Shown: positions 8,097-18,556, counted from the stretch's first letter. The stretch: DNA of 64,000 nt from Pseudotabrizicola sp. (GCF_030684215.1 NZ_JAUXOV010000078.1:22860-86859), one strand, 5' to 3'. A program made the numbers and translations. The notes: generated by a model not told the origin, from the sequence alone.

Positions 8097-10649
8097 GTGC
8101 AGAAACTCGATGCCGCCCCCATGACCGATCCGCTGGTCGCATTTGCCGAAGTCACGCCCTCGGCGCGCATTGATGTCGTGGCGCATGGCTGGCGAGCAAA
8201 GTGCTTGCAGCGGCTGGTGCGGCTGGATCTGCCGGTGCCGCAGACGGTTGCTTTGTCGGCCCTGACCGTCCGGGCGATTGCCGCGGGCACATTGGTGGAT
8301 TGCCCTGCTATTTTGGCGCATTTCGGCACGGCGCCGCTGATCTCGGTCCGGCCCAGCCCGGAAAACCCCGATTGGGGTGGGCCTGCGACGGTGCTCAACA
8401 TCGGGCTGAATGCGGAACGCCACCGCGCGCTTGCCACCCGCCATGGCCAGCAGGCCGCCGATGCCATCTATCTGCGCTTTGTCCAGTCATACGCCACCCA
8501 TGTCGCCCGTCTGGACCCCGATATGTTCGCCGCCACCGCGCCCTCGCCCGAGGCGGTTGCGGCGGCGCTAAAGGTCTATGAGACCGAAATGGATGAGGAA
8601 TTTCCGCAAGATCCCGCTCGGCAACTGTCCGAGGTGTTGCGCTCGATGGCCCGCGCATGGGAGGGCACAACGGCGCGGCTTTTGCGTCAGGCCAAGGGCG
8701 CGCCCGTTGATGCGCCGCTGGGTCTGGTGGTGCAGGCGATGGCACAGGGGCTGGGGCAAGGGATTTCCGGCTCTGGCGTGGTGCAATTCGTCGATCCGGT
8801 GACCGGAGAGCAGCAGATCACCGGGCGCTATCTGGGGCAGGGGCAGGGACGCGATGTGCTCAAGGCGGCGCAGGCGATGTTCCTGACCCGTGATGCGCGC
8901 GGCTCCTCATTAGAGGACATCGCACCGGAACTGGTGGCGGACCTCGTGCGCTATGGTGCCGCGTGCCGCGCCCGTCTGCGCGAAGAAATGCAGATTGAAT
9001 TCACCATTGAAGATGGCCGTCTGGCGGTTCTCGATGCGGTCAAGGTGCAACGCTCGGCCCGGGCGGGCTTGCGGATTGCAGTCGCAATGGCCGAAGATGG
9101 CGTGATTCCGCGCGAAGAGGCGGTGTTGCGGGTGGAACCGCGCGCGTTGTCCGAACTGTTGCACCCGCAGGTCGATCCGCGCGGGCTGCGTGATGTGATC
9201 GCGCGCGGCATTGCCGCAAGCCCCGGCGCTGCAGTGGGGCGGATCGTGTTTTCCAGCCATGCCGCACAGGCCAGCGCGGCGCGGGGCGAGGCGTGTATTC
9301 TGGTGCGGCGCGAAACCGCGCCCGAGGATATCCGTGGCATGCATTCTTCGGCCGGGGTGCTGACCGAGCGCGGCGGGGTCACCAGCCATGCCGCGGTGAT
9401 CGCGCGGGGCTTGGGCCTGCCTTGCGTGGTGGGCGCCGATCTGCGGCTGGATGCGCGCGACAAGCGCATTCACGCCAGCGGCCGCAGCTTTGGCGAAGGC
9501 GATGTGATCACGGTGGATGGCACCACGGGACAGGTGCTGGCCGGGTCGGTCGATATGCTGGCCCCGGCACTGGACAGCCATTTTCAGACCTTGCTGGGCT
9601 GGGCGGATGAGTTTCGCGATATCGGCGTGCGCGCCAATGCCGACACGCCTGCCGATGCCGCCACCGCGCGCCAGTTTGCCGCACAGGGCATTGGTCTGTG
9701 CCGCACCGAGCATATGTTCTTTGAGGAAAACCGTCTGGTCGCCATGCGCGAGATGATCTTTGCCGATACCTCGCAAGATCGCGCGGCATCTTTGGCGCGG
9801 TTGTTGCCGATGCAGCGGGCCGATTTTGTGCAATTATTTGAAATCATGTCGGGATTGCCGGTGTGCATCCGTCTGTTCGACCCGCCCTTGCACGAATTTT
9901 TGCCCCATAGCCGTGAAGGTTTGCGTGAATTGGCCGAGGCGCTGGACAAGCCCTTGTCCGAAGTCACGCGCCGCGCCGAGGCGTTGACCGAGTTCAACCC
10001 GATGCTGGGCATGCGCGGCGTGCGCTTGGGCGTTGTTCTGCCCGAGATCTATGACATGCAGGCGCAGGCGATCTTTGAGGCCACGGTCGAGGTGGCGCGG
10101 CGTGGCGCTGCTGTCGTGCCGGAAATCATGATCCCGCTGGTGAGCGCTCGGCGCGAGGTTGAACTGGTGAAAACCCGCGTCGACGCGGTCGCGGCGGCGG
10201 TTCGGGTCAAGGCCGGGATGGACTTTGATTACAAGCTGGGGGTGATGGTGGAAACCCCGCGCGCCGCGCTGCGGGCCGGCGAGATCGCGCAGCACGCGGC
10301 GTTTTTGTCGTTCGGTACCAACGACCTGACCCAGATGACCTATGGTCTGTCACGCGATGATGCCGGGCGGTTCATGAACACCTATGTGCAACAGGGCGTT
10401 TTCCCTGAAGATCCGTTCCACATTCTGGATGTGGACGGGGTGGGAGAGCTGTTGTTGATCGGGGCGGACCGGGGGCGGAAAACACGGCCTGATCTGACCG
10501 TTTCGATTTGTGGCGAGCATGGCGGCAACCCCGAATCAATCGCGTTTTGTCGAAAGGCGGGGTTCGATTACGTGTCTTGTTCACCGTATCGTGTTCCACT
10601 GGCGCGTTTGGCGGCGGCCCATCTGGCGTTGAGGGATCGTTGTGAATAA
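8097..10649 (+). CDS. PPDK-like PEP-utilising enzyme with divergent N-terminal ATP-grasp domain
   Basis: 850 residues related over most of their length to pyruvate, phosphate dikinase. The central phosphohistidine domain is intact (LTERGGVTSHAAVIARG, about residues 418-434). So is the C-terminal PEP/pyruvate barrel: LCRTEHMFFEEN, EFNPMLGMRGVRL, SFGTNDLTQMTYG and ICGEHGG, with DYVSCSPYRVP carrying the usual catalytic cysteine. The N-terminus does not show the glycine-rich GGKGANL opening, and the SVRSGA motif reads SVRPSP, so ATP-dependent phosphorylation may be altered or lost. The GTG at 8097 has GAAGGA 8 bases upstream; ATG at 8121 is an alternative. It follows glyS but is separated by a terminator-like repeat. 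Confidence 0.85.
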   Translation: MQKLDAAPMTDPLVAFAEVTPSARIDVVAHGWRAKCLQRLVRLDLPVPQTVALSALTVRAIAAGTLVDCPAILAHFGTAPLISVRPSPENPDWGGPATVLNIGLNAERHRALATRHGQQAADAIYLRFVQSYATHVARLDPDMFAATAPSPEAVAAALKVYETEMDEEFPQDPARQLSEVLRSMARAWEGTTARLLRQAKGAPVDAPLGLVVQAMAQGLGQGISGSGVVQFVDPVTGEQQITGRYLGQGQGRDVLKAAQAMFLTRDARGSSLEDIAPELVADLVRYGAACRARLREEMQIEFTIEDGRLAVLDAVKVQRSARAGLRIAVAMAEDGVIPREEAVLRVEPRALSELLHPQVDPRGLRDVIARGIAASPGAAVGRIVFSSHAAQASAARGEACILVRRETAPEDIRGMHSSAGVLTERGGVTSHAAVIARGLGLPCVVGADLRLDARDKRIHASGRSFGEGDVITVDGTTGQVLAGSVDMLAPALDSHFQTLLGWADEFRDIGVRANADTPADAATARQFAAQGIGLCRTEHMFFEENRLVAMREMIFADTSQDRAASLARLLPMQRADFVQLFEIMSGLPVCIRLFDPPLHEFLPHSREGLRELAEALDKPLSEVTRRAEALTEFNPMLGMRGVRLGVVLPEIYDMQAQAIFEATVEVARRGAAVVPEIMIPLVSARREVELVKTRVDAVAAAVRVKAGMDFDYKLGVMVETPRAALRAGEIAQHAAFLSFGTNDLTQMTYGLSRDDAGRFMNTYVQQGVFPEDPFHILDVDGVGELLLIGADRGRKTRPDLTVSICGEHGGNPESIAFCRKAGFDYVSCSPYRVPLARLAAAHLALRDRCE

Positions 10650-10660
10650 CTCGAATTTCG

Positions 10661-10678
10661 ACACAATATCATGTGTCT
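10661..10678. promoter_or_regulatory. Interrupted palindrome after the PPDK-like gene
   Basis: GACACA and TGTGTC are separated by 6 bases, directly after the PPDK-like gene. A TTGTTAAAATATGCG stretch 25 bases on could hold a -10 element for the hydrolase gene. The palindrome could be an operator or part of a 3' end; nothing else in the 218-base gap is recognisable. Confidence 0.3.
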
Positions 10679-10867
10679 GAGCGGCTTTGTTCATCCGGTT
10701 TGTTAAAATATGCGCAAGTTTCCGCCGACTTGAGCCTGAATAGCGTTGCATTTTTGTCGCACCTCTGGACTCCGCCCCTTTGCCTGCTTTAAGCCCGGCG
10801 GCTGTTGCACGAACCCGTTCCTTTTCGTGGCCCGTGCAGCGTAGGCAACAGAACGGAACACGAGACA

Positions 10868-11557
10868 ATGCGCTTGCGACAAATCATGGCCTCGGCTGCG
10901 GTGGCAGTCTGTGCCACGGGTGGAGCGGCCTTCGCCGAGGTGACGGTGAGCCAGTCCAACAGTCCAGAACTGGGCATGGCTGAACAGATGGCCTCTCTTA
11001 TGGGGGCAGAACATGCGACGGTTGGGGCGGTACCTCAGGAACGTCTTGCGACCCTAGCAGCGGGTCCGAAAAAGCAAAAGCCGGGTGCCGTGGTCAAGGC
11101 GGTCGCGCCTGCCCAGCCCGTGCTGATCCGCTATGAAGACAGTTTTCTGGCATCCCAGCCTGCGCCAAAAGGCGATGCGCAATGGCAATGCCTGCAATCG
11201 GCCCTGTATTTCGAGGCGCGGGGCGAAAGCCTGAAAGGTCAGTTTGCGGTGGCCGAAGTTATTCTGAACCGTGTGGACAGCCGCGAATACCCCAATTCGG
11301 TCTGCGGTGTCGTCAAGCAGGGAGGCAACCGTGGCTGCCAGTTCAGCTATGTCTGCGACGGCAACAGCGATGTGATGCGCGACCGTCAGGCCGCCGATAC
11401 GGCGGGCCGGATTGCTGCGGTCATGCTGAGCGGCGCGCCGCGCGGTCTGACGGCCGGGGCCACGCATTTCCATACCCGCGCTGTAAACCCCCGTTGGGCA
11501 CGCCAGTTTCCGCGCACTGCTGCGATTGGCGCACATCTGTTTTACCGCCAGCCCTAA
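10868..11557 (+). CDS. Exported SleB-type (Hydrolase_2) cell wall hydrolase
   Basis: 229 residues. The signal peptide is MRLRQIMASAAVAVCATGGAAFA, with predicted cleavage before EVTV. A low-complexity region follows, then a C-terminal SleB/CwlJ-type domain from about residue 105 to the end: LYFEARGESLKGQFAVAEVIL near 115, CGVVKQGG near 145 and GATHFHTRAVNPRWA near 205. Enzymes of this fold cleave peptidoglycan glycan strands; the glutamate in FEARGE is the usual catalytic candidate. In non-sporulating bacteria they act in wall turnover. The ATG at 10868 is chosen because the signal peptide starts there; the frame is open further upstream. It is monocistronic. Confidence 0.9.
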   Translation: MRLRQIMASAAVAVCATGGAAFAEVTVSQSNSPELGMAEQMASLMGAEHATVGAVPQERLATLAAGPKKQKPGAVVKAVAPAQPVLIRYEDSFLASQPAPKGDAQWQCLQSALYFEARGESLKGQFAVAEVILNRVDSREYPNSVCGVVKQGGNRGCQFSYVCDGNSDVMRDRQAADTAGRIAAVMLSGAPRGLTAGATHFHTRAVNPRWARQFPRTAAIGAHLFYRQP

Positions 11558-11671
11558 GCCCGCCCTAAGTCCGCGTGTCGCAGGGCTTGCGCCCGGTGTC
11601 GGCTTTGGGCATTCGGTTTCGGGGGCGGGCTGTAGCCTGCCCCTGAATGTTTTGCGGGCCAAGGGGGCCAG

Positions 11672-12580
11672 ATGACCAGCGATATTCGCCTAGCCTTTGC
11701 CCACCCGGAAGAACGCAGCCACGCCTCGGCCAGTGCCGATCCGCGTGATCGGATCAGTTTGCGCGACCATGTGGTCGAGGTGGATATCGGCGCTTTTCAG
11801 CAAGAACGCGGCCACAAGCAGCGGGTGATGTTCAATGTGGTGGTCGAAGTGGCGCCCATAACGGCGCCGCTGAATGATGATGTGGACCGGATCCTGTCCT
11901 ATGACCGGATCACATGGGCCATCGCGCACGAGCTGGCGGCGGAACGGCTGAACCTTTTGGAAACCCTTGCCGAACGGGTGGCAGAGCGCATTCTGGCCGA
12001 ACCGCAGGCCATGCGCGCCTTTGTGCGGATCGAAAAGCTGGACGTTGGACCTTATAAGCTTGGGGTCGAGATTGTGCGCAGCCGTGCCGAGGTGCCATTG
12101 CGCGTTGTGGGGCAGGATGGGATGGAAGCGGCGGTGCATCCGCTGGTCGTGCATCTGGACAATGCTGCAATCGGCGGTGCGGGTCTGACCGCGCGTCTGG
12201 ATGCGTTGCTGGCGCGTGGCGCTCCGTTGATTTTGACGGTGGGTCTGCCGGACGGCCCGCGCCCGCAGACCGGGCACAAGCCGACGCAGCGCCGTGTGGA
12301 TCTGCTGGCGATCGAGCAAAACGCATGGACCCTTGCGGCGCGTGATCCGCGCTGTGTGGTGGTGGCGACGCGCACCGAAATTGACTGGGCGATCAAGCGC
12401 GGGCAATCGGTGGTCTGGGCCCCGTCCAAAATGGTGCTGGATGCGGTGGATGGGCCTAAAACCGCAGACGCAGTTGCCCTGGCGCTGTGGTTGGCCGAGG
12501 AAATGGCGGCGCTGGGGCTGGTTGTTCACGGGAATGTTGCACTTCCGGCGGGAAGCCGCGTTCCGGTGGAACAGGGCTAA
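11672..12580 (+). CDS. folB: Dihydroneopterin aldolase with C-terminal extension domain
   Basis: 302 residues, more than twice the usual FolB length of about 120. Residues 25-140 form the FolB domain (ISLRDHVVEVDIGAFQQERGHKQRV, then LSYDRI, LLETLAERVAERIL and VRIEKLDVGPYKLGVEIVR). In this family the late lysine and the early acidic residue take part in removing glycolaldehyde from dihydroneopterin during folate synthesis. Residues 150-302 are a second, unassigned domain with LILTVGLPDG and VVVATRTEIDWAIKRGQSVVWAPS. The extension is in frame with no break, and folP follows after 45 bases. Its role is unknown to me; it could be a second activity or a structural part. Confidence 0.88.
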   Translation: MTSDIRLAFAHPEERSHASASADPRDRISLRDHVVEVDIGAFQQERGHKQRVMFNVVVEVAPITAPLNDDVDRILSYDRITWAIAHELAAERLNLLETLAERVAERILAEPQAMRAFVRIEKLDVGPYKLGVEIVRSRAEVPLRVVGQDGMEAAVHPLVVHLDNAAIGGAGLTARLDALLARGAPLILTVGLPDGPRPQTGHKPTQRRVDLLAIEQNAWTLAARDPRCVVVATRTEIDWAIKRGQSVVWAPSKMVLDAVDGPKTADAVALALWLAEEMAALGLVVHGNVALPAGSRVPVEQG

Positions 12581-12625
12581 GCGATCCGCTTGCCAAAGCT
12601 CGGCAATGGGGCCTAATCCGGGCGC

Positions 12626-13648
12626 ATGACATATATACGCCCGATCCCCTTGCATGATGTCGCCCGCCCCACCGATGCCGTGGTGCTGGCCGGTGGCTGG
12701 TGCCGCTTTACCCATCTGGAAATTCTGGAGCGAGGCCGTGCGCCCGTGGTGGTGCCCGCGTCCGAGGCTTCGCCCAGCCTTTTGTCGCCCCTTATGGCGC
12801 CGCGCGCCGATTTTGCCGGGCTTGCGATGGACAGCCCCCGGTTGATGGGCATTCTGAACGTGACCCCGGACAGCTTTTCGGACGGCGGGCTGTTTTTGAA
12901 GCCCGAGGCCGCGATGATGCAGGCCCGCGCTATGGCAGCGCAGGCCGATATTCTGGACGTGGGCGGTGAAAGCACCCGCCCTGGTGCCGCCGAGGTGACG
13001 GCAGACGAGGAAACCGCCCGCACCGCCCCGGTGATTGCCGCGATGCGCGCGGCGGGAATTGACCGGGCCGTGTCGATTGACACCCGCAAGGCGGCAGTGG
13101 CGCAAGCCGCGCTGAACGCAGGGGCGGGGATCGTGAACGACGTGACCGCCTTGCAGTTTGATCCGGCGATGGCGGGTCTGGTTGCTGATGCGGGCGTGCC
13201 CGTCATCCTGATGCATTCGCTGGCCACGCCAGCCACCATGCAGGACAACCCGGTCTACGAGGATGTGCTGCTGGATGTTTACGACGCGTTGGCCGCCCGT
13301 GTGGCAATGGCCGAGGCCGCGGGCATCGACCGCAGGCGCATCGCTATTGACCCCGGTATCGGCTTTGGCAAGACGCTGGCGCATAATCTTGCGCTGCTGG
13401 CGCGGCTGAGCCTGTTTCATTCGCTTGGCCTGCCGTTGCTGCTGGGGGCAAGCCGCAAGCGGTTTATCGGCACGCTGACGGGCGAGGATGAGGCCGCCCG
13501 CCGGATGCCGGGCAGCATTGCTGTGGCGCTTGCGGGCGTGGCGCAGGGTGTGCAGATGATCCGGGTGCATGATGTGCGCGATACGCGGGCCGCGCTGACA
13601 CTTTGGCAGGCCGCAACACAACACGAAGAAAAAGGGGAAAACCCATGA
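12626..13648 (+). CDS. folP: Dihydropteroate synthase
   Basis: Joins para-aminobenzoate to 6-hydroxymethyl-dihydropterin diphosphate to give dihydropteroate; this is the enzyme targeted by sulfonamides. The barrel signature runs from [15 protein letters not shown] (residue 74 on) through [42 protein letters not shown] and [11 protein letters not shown]. It has about 70 residues before the first motif, where typical FolP has 10-25; the extension (with [16 protein letters not shown]) is not recognised. It lies between folB and glmM, overlapping glmM by 4 bases, so the three are probably co-transcribed. Confidence 0.96.
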   Translation: MTYIRPIPLHDVARPTDAVVLAGGWCRFTHLEILERGRAPVVVPASEASPSLLSPLMAPRADFAGLAMDSPRLMGILNVTPDSFSDGGLFLKPEAAMMQARAMAAQADILDVGGESTRPGAAEVTADEETARTAPVIAAMRAAGIDRAVSIDTRKAAVAQAALNAGAGIVNDVTALQFDPAMAGLVADAGVPVILMHSLATPATMQDNPVYEDVLLDVYDALAARVAMAEAAGIDRRRIAIDPGIGFGKTLAHNLALLARLSLFHSLGLPLLLGASRKRFIGTLTGEDEAARRMPGSIAVALAGVAQGVQMIRVHDVRDTRAALTLWQAATQHEEKGENP

Positions 13649-14988
13649 TACGAAAACTGTTTGGCACCGATGGCGTGCGGGGCCGCGCCAATACCCATCC
13701 GATGACCGCGGAAATGGCGCTGAAACTGGGAGCTGCGGCGGGGCGGTTTTTTCGTCGTGACGGCGGATCGGCGCATCGGGTTGTGATCGGAAAGGACACC
13801 CGGCTTTCGGGTTATATGCTGGAAAACGCGCTGACGGCGGGATTGACCAGCACGGGCATGAATGTGCTGCTGCTGGGTCCGGTGCCGACACCAGCGGTCG
13901 GGTTTTTGACGCGCAGCATGCGGGCTGACGTGGGGGTGATGATTTCCGCGAGCCACAATCCGCATCAGGACAACGGTATCAAGTTCTTCGGGCCTGACGG
14001 GTTCAAGCTGTCCGATGAGGCAGAGGCCGAGATCGAAGCCATCGTTGCAGGGGAAATTCAGCTGGCGCAGGCGCAAAACATTGGCCGCGCGCGCCGGATC
14101 GAGGATGGCCGGGGGCGCTATCAGGAATTCGTCAAGACCACGTTTCCCGCCGGCGTCCGGCTGGACGGGCTGAAAGTGGTGATCGACTGCGCCAACGGGG
14201 CGGCTTACAAAGCCGCGCCCGAGGTGCTGTGGGAACTGGGTGCGACTGTGGTTCCGGTGGGCGTGTCACCCAACGGCACCAATATCAATGACCGTTGTGG
14301 CAGCACCCACACCCAGACCGCCGCCGAGGCGGTGGTCGCGCATGGGGCGGATGTGGGCATCTGTCTGGACGGCGATGCCGACCGGGTGATGATTCTGGAC
14401 CAGACGGGCCGGGTGGCTGATGGCGATCAGATCATGGCGCTGATGGCGTCCCGCTGGGCCGAGGAAGGCAAACTGCGCGGTGGCGCTTTGGTGGCCACGG
14501 TCATGTCAAACCTTGGGCTTGAGCGGTTTTTGACTGGGCGCGGCATCGGGCTGGAGCGTACAGCGGTGGGTGACCGCTACGTGGTCGAACGGATGCGGGC
14601 GGGCGGGTTCAACCTTGGCGGAGAGCAGTCGGGGCATATCGTGATGACCGATTATGCCACCACAGGCGACGGTTTGATCGCGGGCTTGCAGTTTCTGTCC
14701 GAGATGGCGCGCACGGGTAACCCTGCCAGTGCCTTGGTGCAGCAGTTCGACACCGTGCCGCAGATGCTGAAAAACGTACGCTTTGCCGCTGGGAAAGCAC
14801 CTCTGGAACACGCGTCGGTCAAGGCGGTGATTGCCGCCAACACCGCCCGGATTGAGGGCAAGGGCCGCATTCTTATCCGCAAATCCGGCACCGAACCCCT
14901 GATCCGGGTGATGGCGGAGTGCGAGGATGAGGGGATGCTGCATCAGGTCGTTGATGAAATCGTGGGCGCGGTCGAGGCGGTGGTCTGA
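13645..14988 (+). CDS. glmM: Phosphoglucosamine mutase
   Basis: Converts glucosamine-6-phosphate to glucosamine-1-phosphate for UDP-GlcNAc, the precursor of peptidoglycan and lipopolysaccharide. 447 residues, the usual length. Visible motifs are [10 protein letters not shown] at the N-terminus, the phosphoserine loop [15 protein letters not shown] near residue 100, the metal loop LDGDADRV near 240, sugar-binding GEQSGH near 325 and the phosphate-binding [12 protein letters not shown] near 415. The ATG overlaps the folP stop; the frame is open 42 bases further upstream, but homology begins at [11 protein letters not shown] folP-glmM arrangement is common in bacteria. Confidence 0.97.
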   Translation: MIRKLFGTDGVRGRANTHPMTAEMALKLGAAAGRFFRRDGGSAHRVVIGKDTRLSGYMLENALTAGLTSTGMNVLLLGPVPTPAVGFLTRSMRADVGVMISASHNPHQDNGIKFFGPDGFKLSDEAEAEIEAIVAGEIQLAQAQNIGRARRIEDGRGRYQEFVKTTFPAGVRLDGLKVVIDCANGAAYKAAPEVLWELGATVVPVGVSPNGTNINDRCGSTHTQTAAEAVVAHGADVGICLDGDADRVMILDQTGRVADGDQIMALMASRWAEEGKLRGGALVATVMSNLGLERFLTGRGIGLERTAVGDRYVVERMRAGGFNLGGEQSGHIVMTDYATTGDGLIAGLQFLSEMARTGNPASALVQQFDTVPQMLKNVRFAAGKAPLEHASVKAVIAANTARIEGKGRILIRKSGTEPLIRVMAECEDEGMLHQVVDEIVGAVEAVV

Positions 14989-15005
14989 TCACCGCACCCT
15001 TGTCA

Positions 15006-15899
15006 TCACCGGGGCTTGGCCCGCCCGCTCTGGCTGATGGCAAGGCCGGCCAAAATAAGGACCAGCGCTGCAAAAAAGGTGCTGGGTAGGGCTTCGGCCA
15101 GAAGCACCACGCCAAAGCCCATTGACCACAGGGGCACCTGATAATTGGTCAGGGTCATGAAGCCTGACCCTGCGCTGCGGATCACGGTCACGCGCAACAA
15201 CGCGGCCAGTGCGGTTGGCACCAGCCCAAGGAAAAGGATGGCAAGGCCGGGCTTGGTGCCTGCCCAGCCCGGCACGCCTTCAACCAGCAGCATGGCCGGG
15301 ATCAGCACGGCTGCACCGACGATCAGCGTGGCTGCGGCCAGTGCCACCGGGTCGACTGGCGGGCAGCGGCGGGTCAGGATCGACGATACCGCATAAGACA
15401 ATGCGGCGCACAGGCAGGCCAGCCGCGCAAGGGTGGCTGCGTCGCCCTGAAACGCTAAAGGGCCAAGCAGCGCCAGCACCCCGGCAAAGCCAAGCGCAAA
15501 GCCGGTCGCTTTGCGGCGGGTCAGCGGCTCGTCTGAAAAGGCATGTGCAAGGGGCAGCACGAACAGCGGCACAGCGGCCATCGACAGCCCGGCAAAGGCC
15601 GATGGCACCGACTGCTGGCCCCAAGACAGCAGGAAAAACGGCAGCGCGGTGGATGTCAGGCCAATCGGCACCGCGCTGCGCCAGACGGCGGGCGATGTGG
15701 GCAAGCGCCGCCCGGTCAGACGCAATAGCCCAAGGACCGAAACCGCGCCCAGCGTGGTGCGGGCGCAGGCAACGGTCACCGGGCCATAGCCGCGCAGGGC
15801 AAAGGAAATGACCACAAAGGTGCCGCCCCAGATCAGGCCGAGGGCAAAGATGGACAGCCAGTCTGATCGGGTGGGTGTGGGGGGGGCGGGTGAGATCAT
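15006..15899 (-). CDS. DMT-superfamily (EamA) transporter
   Basis: An integral membrane protein of about 297 residues with ten hydrophobic segments in two repeated EamA units. It starts SDWLSIFALGLIWGGTFVVIS, and the second half carries YAVSSILTRR and the family-like NYQVPLWSMGFGVVLLAEALP. DMT proteins of this class export amino acids or other small metabolites, but the substrate cannot be read from sequence. The ATG at 15899 is preferred; upstream in-frame codons to 15950 encode a Pro/Ala-rich stretch unlike a membrane protein start. It converges with glmM with only 17 bases between the stops. Confidence 0.9.
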   Translation of the reverse strand: MISPAPPTPTRSDWLSIFALGLIWGGTFVVISFALRGYGPVTVACARTTLGAVSVLGLLRLTGRRLPTSPAVWRSAVPIGLTSTALPFFLLSWGQQSVPSAFAGLSMAAVPLFVLPLAHAFSDEPLTRRKATGFALGFAGVLALLGPLAFQGDAATLARLACLCAALSYAVSSILTRRCPPVDPVALAAATLIVGAAVLIPAMLLVEGVPGWAGTKPGLAILFLGLVPTALAALLRVTVIRSAGSGFMTLTNYQVPLWSMGFGVVLLAEALPSTFFAALVLILAGLAISQSGRAKPR

Positions 15900-16057
15900 G
15901 GGCGGCGGTGTAGCGGGTGGCGCTGCGCTGCGCCAGAGGCTGCAATACACGCGGGCGCGGAACCAAAACCGCGCAGCGGGCGTTGGCAGGACAGACCCAT
16001 GACAGCCCGCCGCGCTATGCTTTCCGACGCGACGGCCAACCCGAAAGGAAGCCCACC

Positions 16058-16279
16058 ATGTCTGGTGCCATTGTTCCGTTTCTGTCGTTGCTGACGCTGC
16101 TTGCTGTTGCCACCTTTGCGCTGATCAGCAAAGCGCGCGTTGAAGAGCGTCGCCACGATCCCTACGCGCCCAAATCAACGCTGGCCAAGGATGGTCCGCA
16201 GGGCGGCGTGGCGTTCCTGATGCCTTTGGGCGCGCGTATGCAGCACATGCCAGACCGCGTGAAGCCATTTCGGGTGTGA
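16058..16279 (+). CDS. Small single-pass membrane protein, unknown function
   Basis: 73 residues: one N-terminal membrane helix (VPFLSLLTLLAVATFALIS) and a charged tail of about 45 residues ending HMPDRVKPFRV. The ATG at 16058 has AAAGGAAG 6-7 bases upstream, which makes it a credible small gene and argues against the longer open frame beginning at 15917. It ends just before the bidirectional terminator shared with ilvC. No family is recognised. Confidence 0.65.
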   Translation: MSGAIVPFLSLLTLLAVATFALISKARVEERRHDPYAPKSTLAKDGPQGGVAFLMPLGARMQHMPDRVKPFRV

Positions 16280-16312
16280 TCCGACCCGATCAACGAATGC
16301 CCGATCAATGAA

Positions 16313-16339
16313 AAAAGCCGGGGAGGATCCCCGGCTTTT
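16313..16339 (-). terminator. Intrinsic terminator of ilvC, possibly bidirectional
   Basis: An 11-bp perfect stem AAAAGCCGGGG/CCCCGGCTTTT with a 5-base loop. Reading on the minus strand it is followed by a run of six T, so it ends ilvC; on the plus strand TTTT lies in the stem and may also end the small gene at 16058-16279. Confidence 0.9.
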
Positions 16340-16359
16340 GACTGGTTGATGGGGGCTGC

Positions 16360-17490
<1,131 letters not shown>

Positions 17491-17507
17491 TTATTGGTGA
17501 AAAAATC

Positions 17508-17966
17508 ATGCAGTTGGATGAGGCGGATCGGCGGATCTTGCGGCACTATCTGGCCGAGCCTGCGGTGGATCGGGCGGTTCTGGCCGACCGCGCAGGGGTG
17601 ACGCCTGCGACGCTGTGGCGGCGGCTGGAACGCCTGCGAGCGGGAGGGGTGATCCGGGCTGAGGGGGCGGTGATCGACTGGGCGGCGCTGGGGTACGGGG
17701 TGGAAGTCTCGCTGCGTTTCACGCTCGACAAAACCAACAGCCGCGCCTTTGACGAGTTTATCGAGGCCGCGCGCGAGGTGCCGGAGGTGGTCACGATCGA
17801 GACCTTTCTTGGCCGGGTTGATGTGCGTCTGACGGTGATTGCCCGCGATATGGCGCAGTATCAGGAAACCTACCGCCGTCGCATCCTGACCCTGCCGCAT
17901 ATCGCAGAATTGGAGGCGCTGATGTTGATTGCGACGATCAAGGACGCAGGGGGGCTGCCGCTGTGA
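17508..17966 (+). CDS. Lrp/AsnC-family transcriptional regulator, first of a pair
   Basis: 152 residues. An N-terminal winged helix-turn-helix (LDEADRRILRHYLAEPAVDRAVLADRAGVTPATLWRRLERL is the matching stretch, residues 3-43) precedes a C-terminal effector-binding RAM-like domain with VPEVVTIETFLGRVDVRLTVIARDM. Family members bind amino acids and form multimers. The ATG at 17508 gives the canonical start at LDEADR; a TTG at 17487 is in frame. It is divergent from ilvC and overlaps the second regulator by 4 bases, so the two products are made together and could form mixed oligomers. Confidence 0.92.
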   Translation: MQLDEADRRILRHYLAEPAVDRAVLADRAGVTPATLWRRLERLRAGGVIRAEGAVIDWAALGYGVEVSLRFTLDKTNSRAFDEFIEAAREVPEVVTIETFLGRVDVRLTVIARDMAQYQETYRRRILTLPHIAELEALMLIATIKDAGGLPL

Positions 17967-18421
17967 TTGATCTGGACGATCAGGACAGGGCGATGCTGCG
18001 TGCGTTGTCGCTGGATGCGGGGCTGTCTGCGGGGGAGTTGGGGCGGCGGTTCGGACTGTCGCAGCCCGCCGCATGGCGCCGGGTGAAGCGGCTGGAAGAT
18101 GCCGGCGTGCTGGCAGGGCGACGGGTGGAGGTGGACCGCGCCGCCCTCGGTTTTGGCGTGACGGTGTTTCTGGGCGTGAAGCTGGCCACACGCGGCCGGG
18201 TACCACTGGAGGATTTCGAGCGCGCAGTGACCGCCATCCCCGAAGTGCAGGTGGTGCAGCATGTGCTGGGCCTGTTTGATTACAGGTTGCGGGTCGTGGC
18301 GCGCGACATTGCCGATTTTGAGCGGGTGTTGCGGCGGCGGATCATGACCTTGCCCGGCGTGGGCAACGTTGAGGCCAACGTGCTTTTGACCGAAGAGCGC
18401 AGACCGGGACCGTTGGGATAG
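17963..18421 (+). CDS. Lrp/AsnC-family transcriptional regulator, second of a pair
   Basis: 152 residues, the same length and layout as its upstream partner: winged helix at residues 3-45 (LDDQDRAMLRALSLDAG, then RRFGLSQPAAWRRVKRLEDAG) and a RAM-like domain (VPLEDFERAVTAIPEVQVVQHVLGLFDYRLRVVARDI is the matching region). It starts with GTG inside the partner's stop codon. The two are recognisable but divergent paralogues. The pair beside ilvC implies amino-acid-responsive control; targets cannot be read directly. An inverted copy of the hairpin repeat follows. Confidence 0.92.
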   Translation: MIDLDDQDRAMLRALSLDAGLSAGELGRRFGLSQPAAWRRVKRLEDAGVLAGRRVEVDRAALGFGVTVFLGVKLATRGRVPLEDFERAVTAIPEVQVVQHVLGLFDYRLRVVARDIADFERVLRRRIMTLPGVGNVEANVLLTEERRPGPLG

Positions 18422-18433
18422 GGGCTGGCCGGG

Positions 18434-18495
18434 CAAGGGGGGCTTTGCCCCCCTCGGCTTCGCCTCACCCCCCAGGATATTTTTGAACAGAAAAT
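18434..18495 (-). repeat. Dispersed intergenic repeat with GC hairpin, copy C (inverted)
   Basis: Read on the minus strand it starts ATTTTCTGTTCAAAAATATC, continues GGTGAGGCGAAGCCG and ends GGGGGGCAAAGCCCCCC, the same order as copies A and B. It lies between the second Lrp gene and the aminotransferase gene. Confidence 0.75.
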
Positions 18496-18556
18496 GGTGT
18501 GGGGGCGTGCTTTTTGTTTTGGCTCGCCTATGGTTGGGACAAAGAGGAGAGAGATC

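Noticed and set aside
11690..13891. 733-codon minus-strand frame over folB, folP and glmM start
   Set aside because: Antisense shadow; His/Arg/Gln-rich, no domain, and three recognised genes lie on the plus strand.
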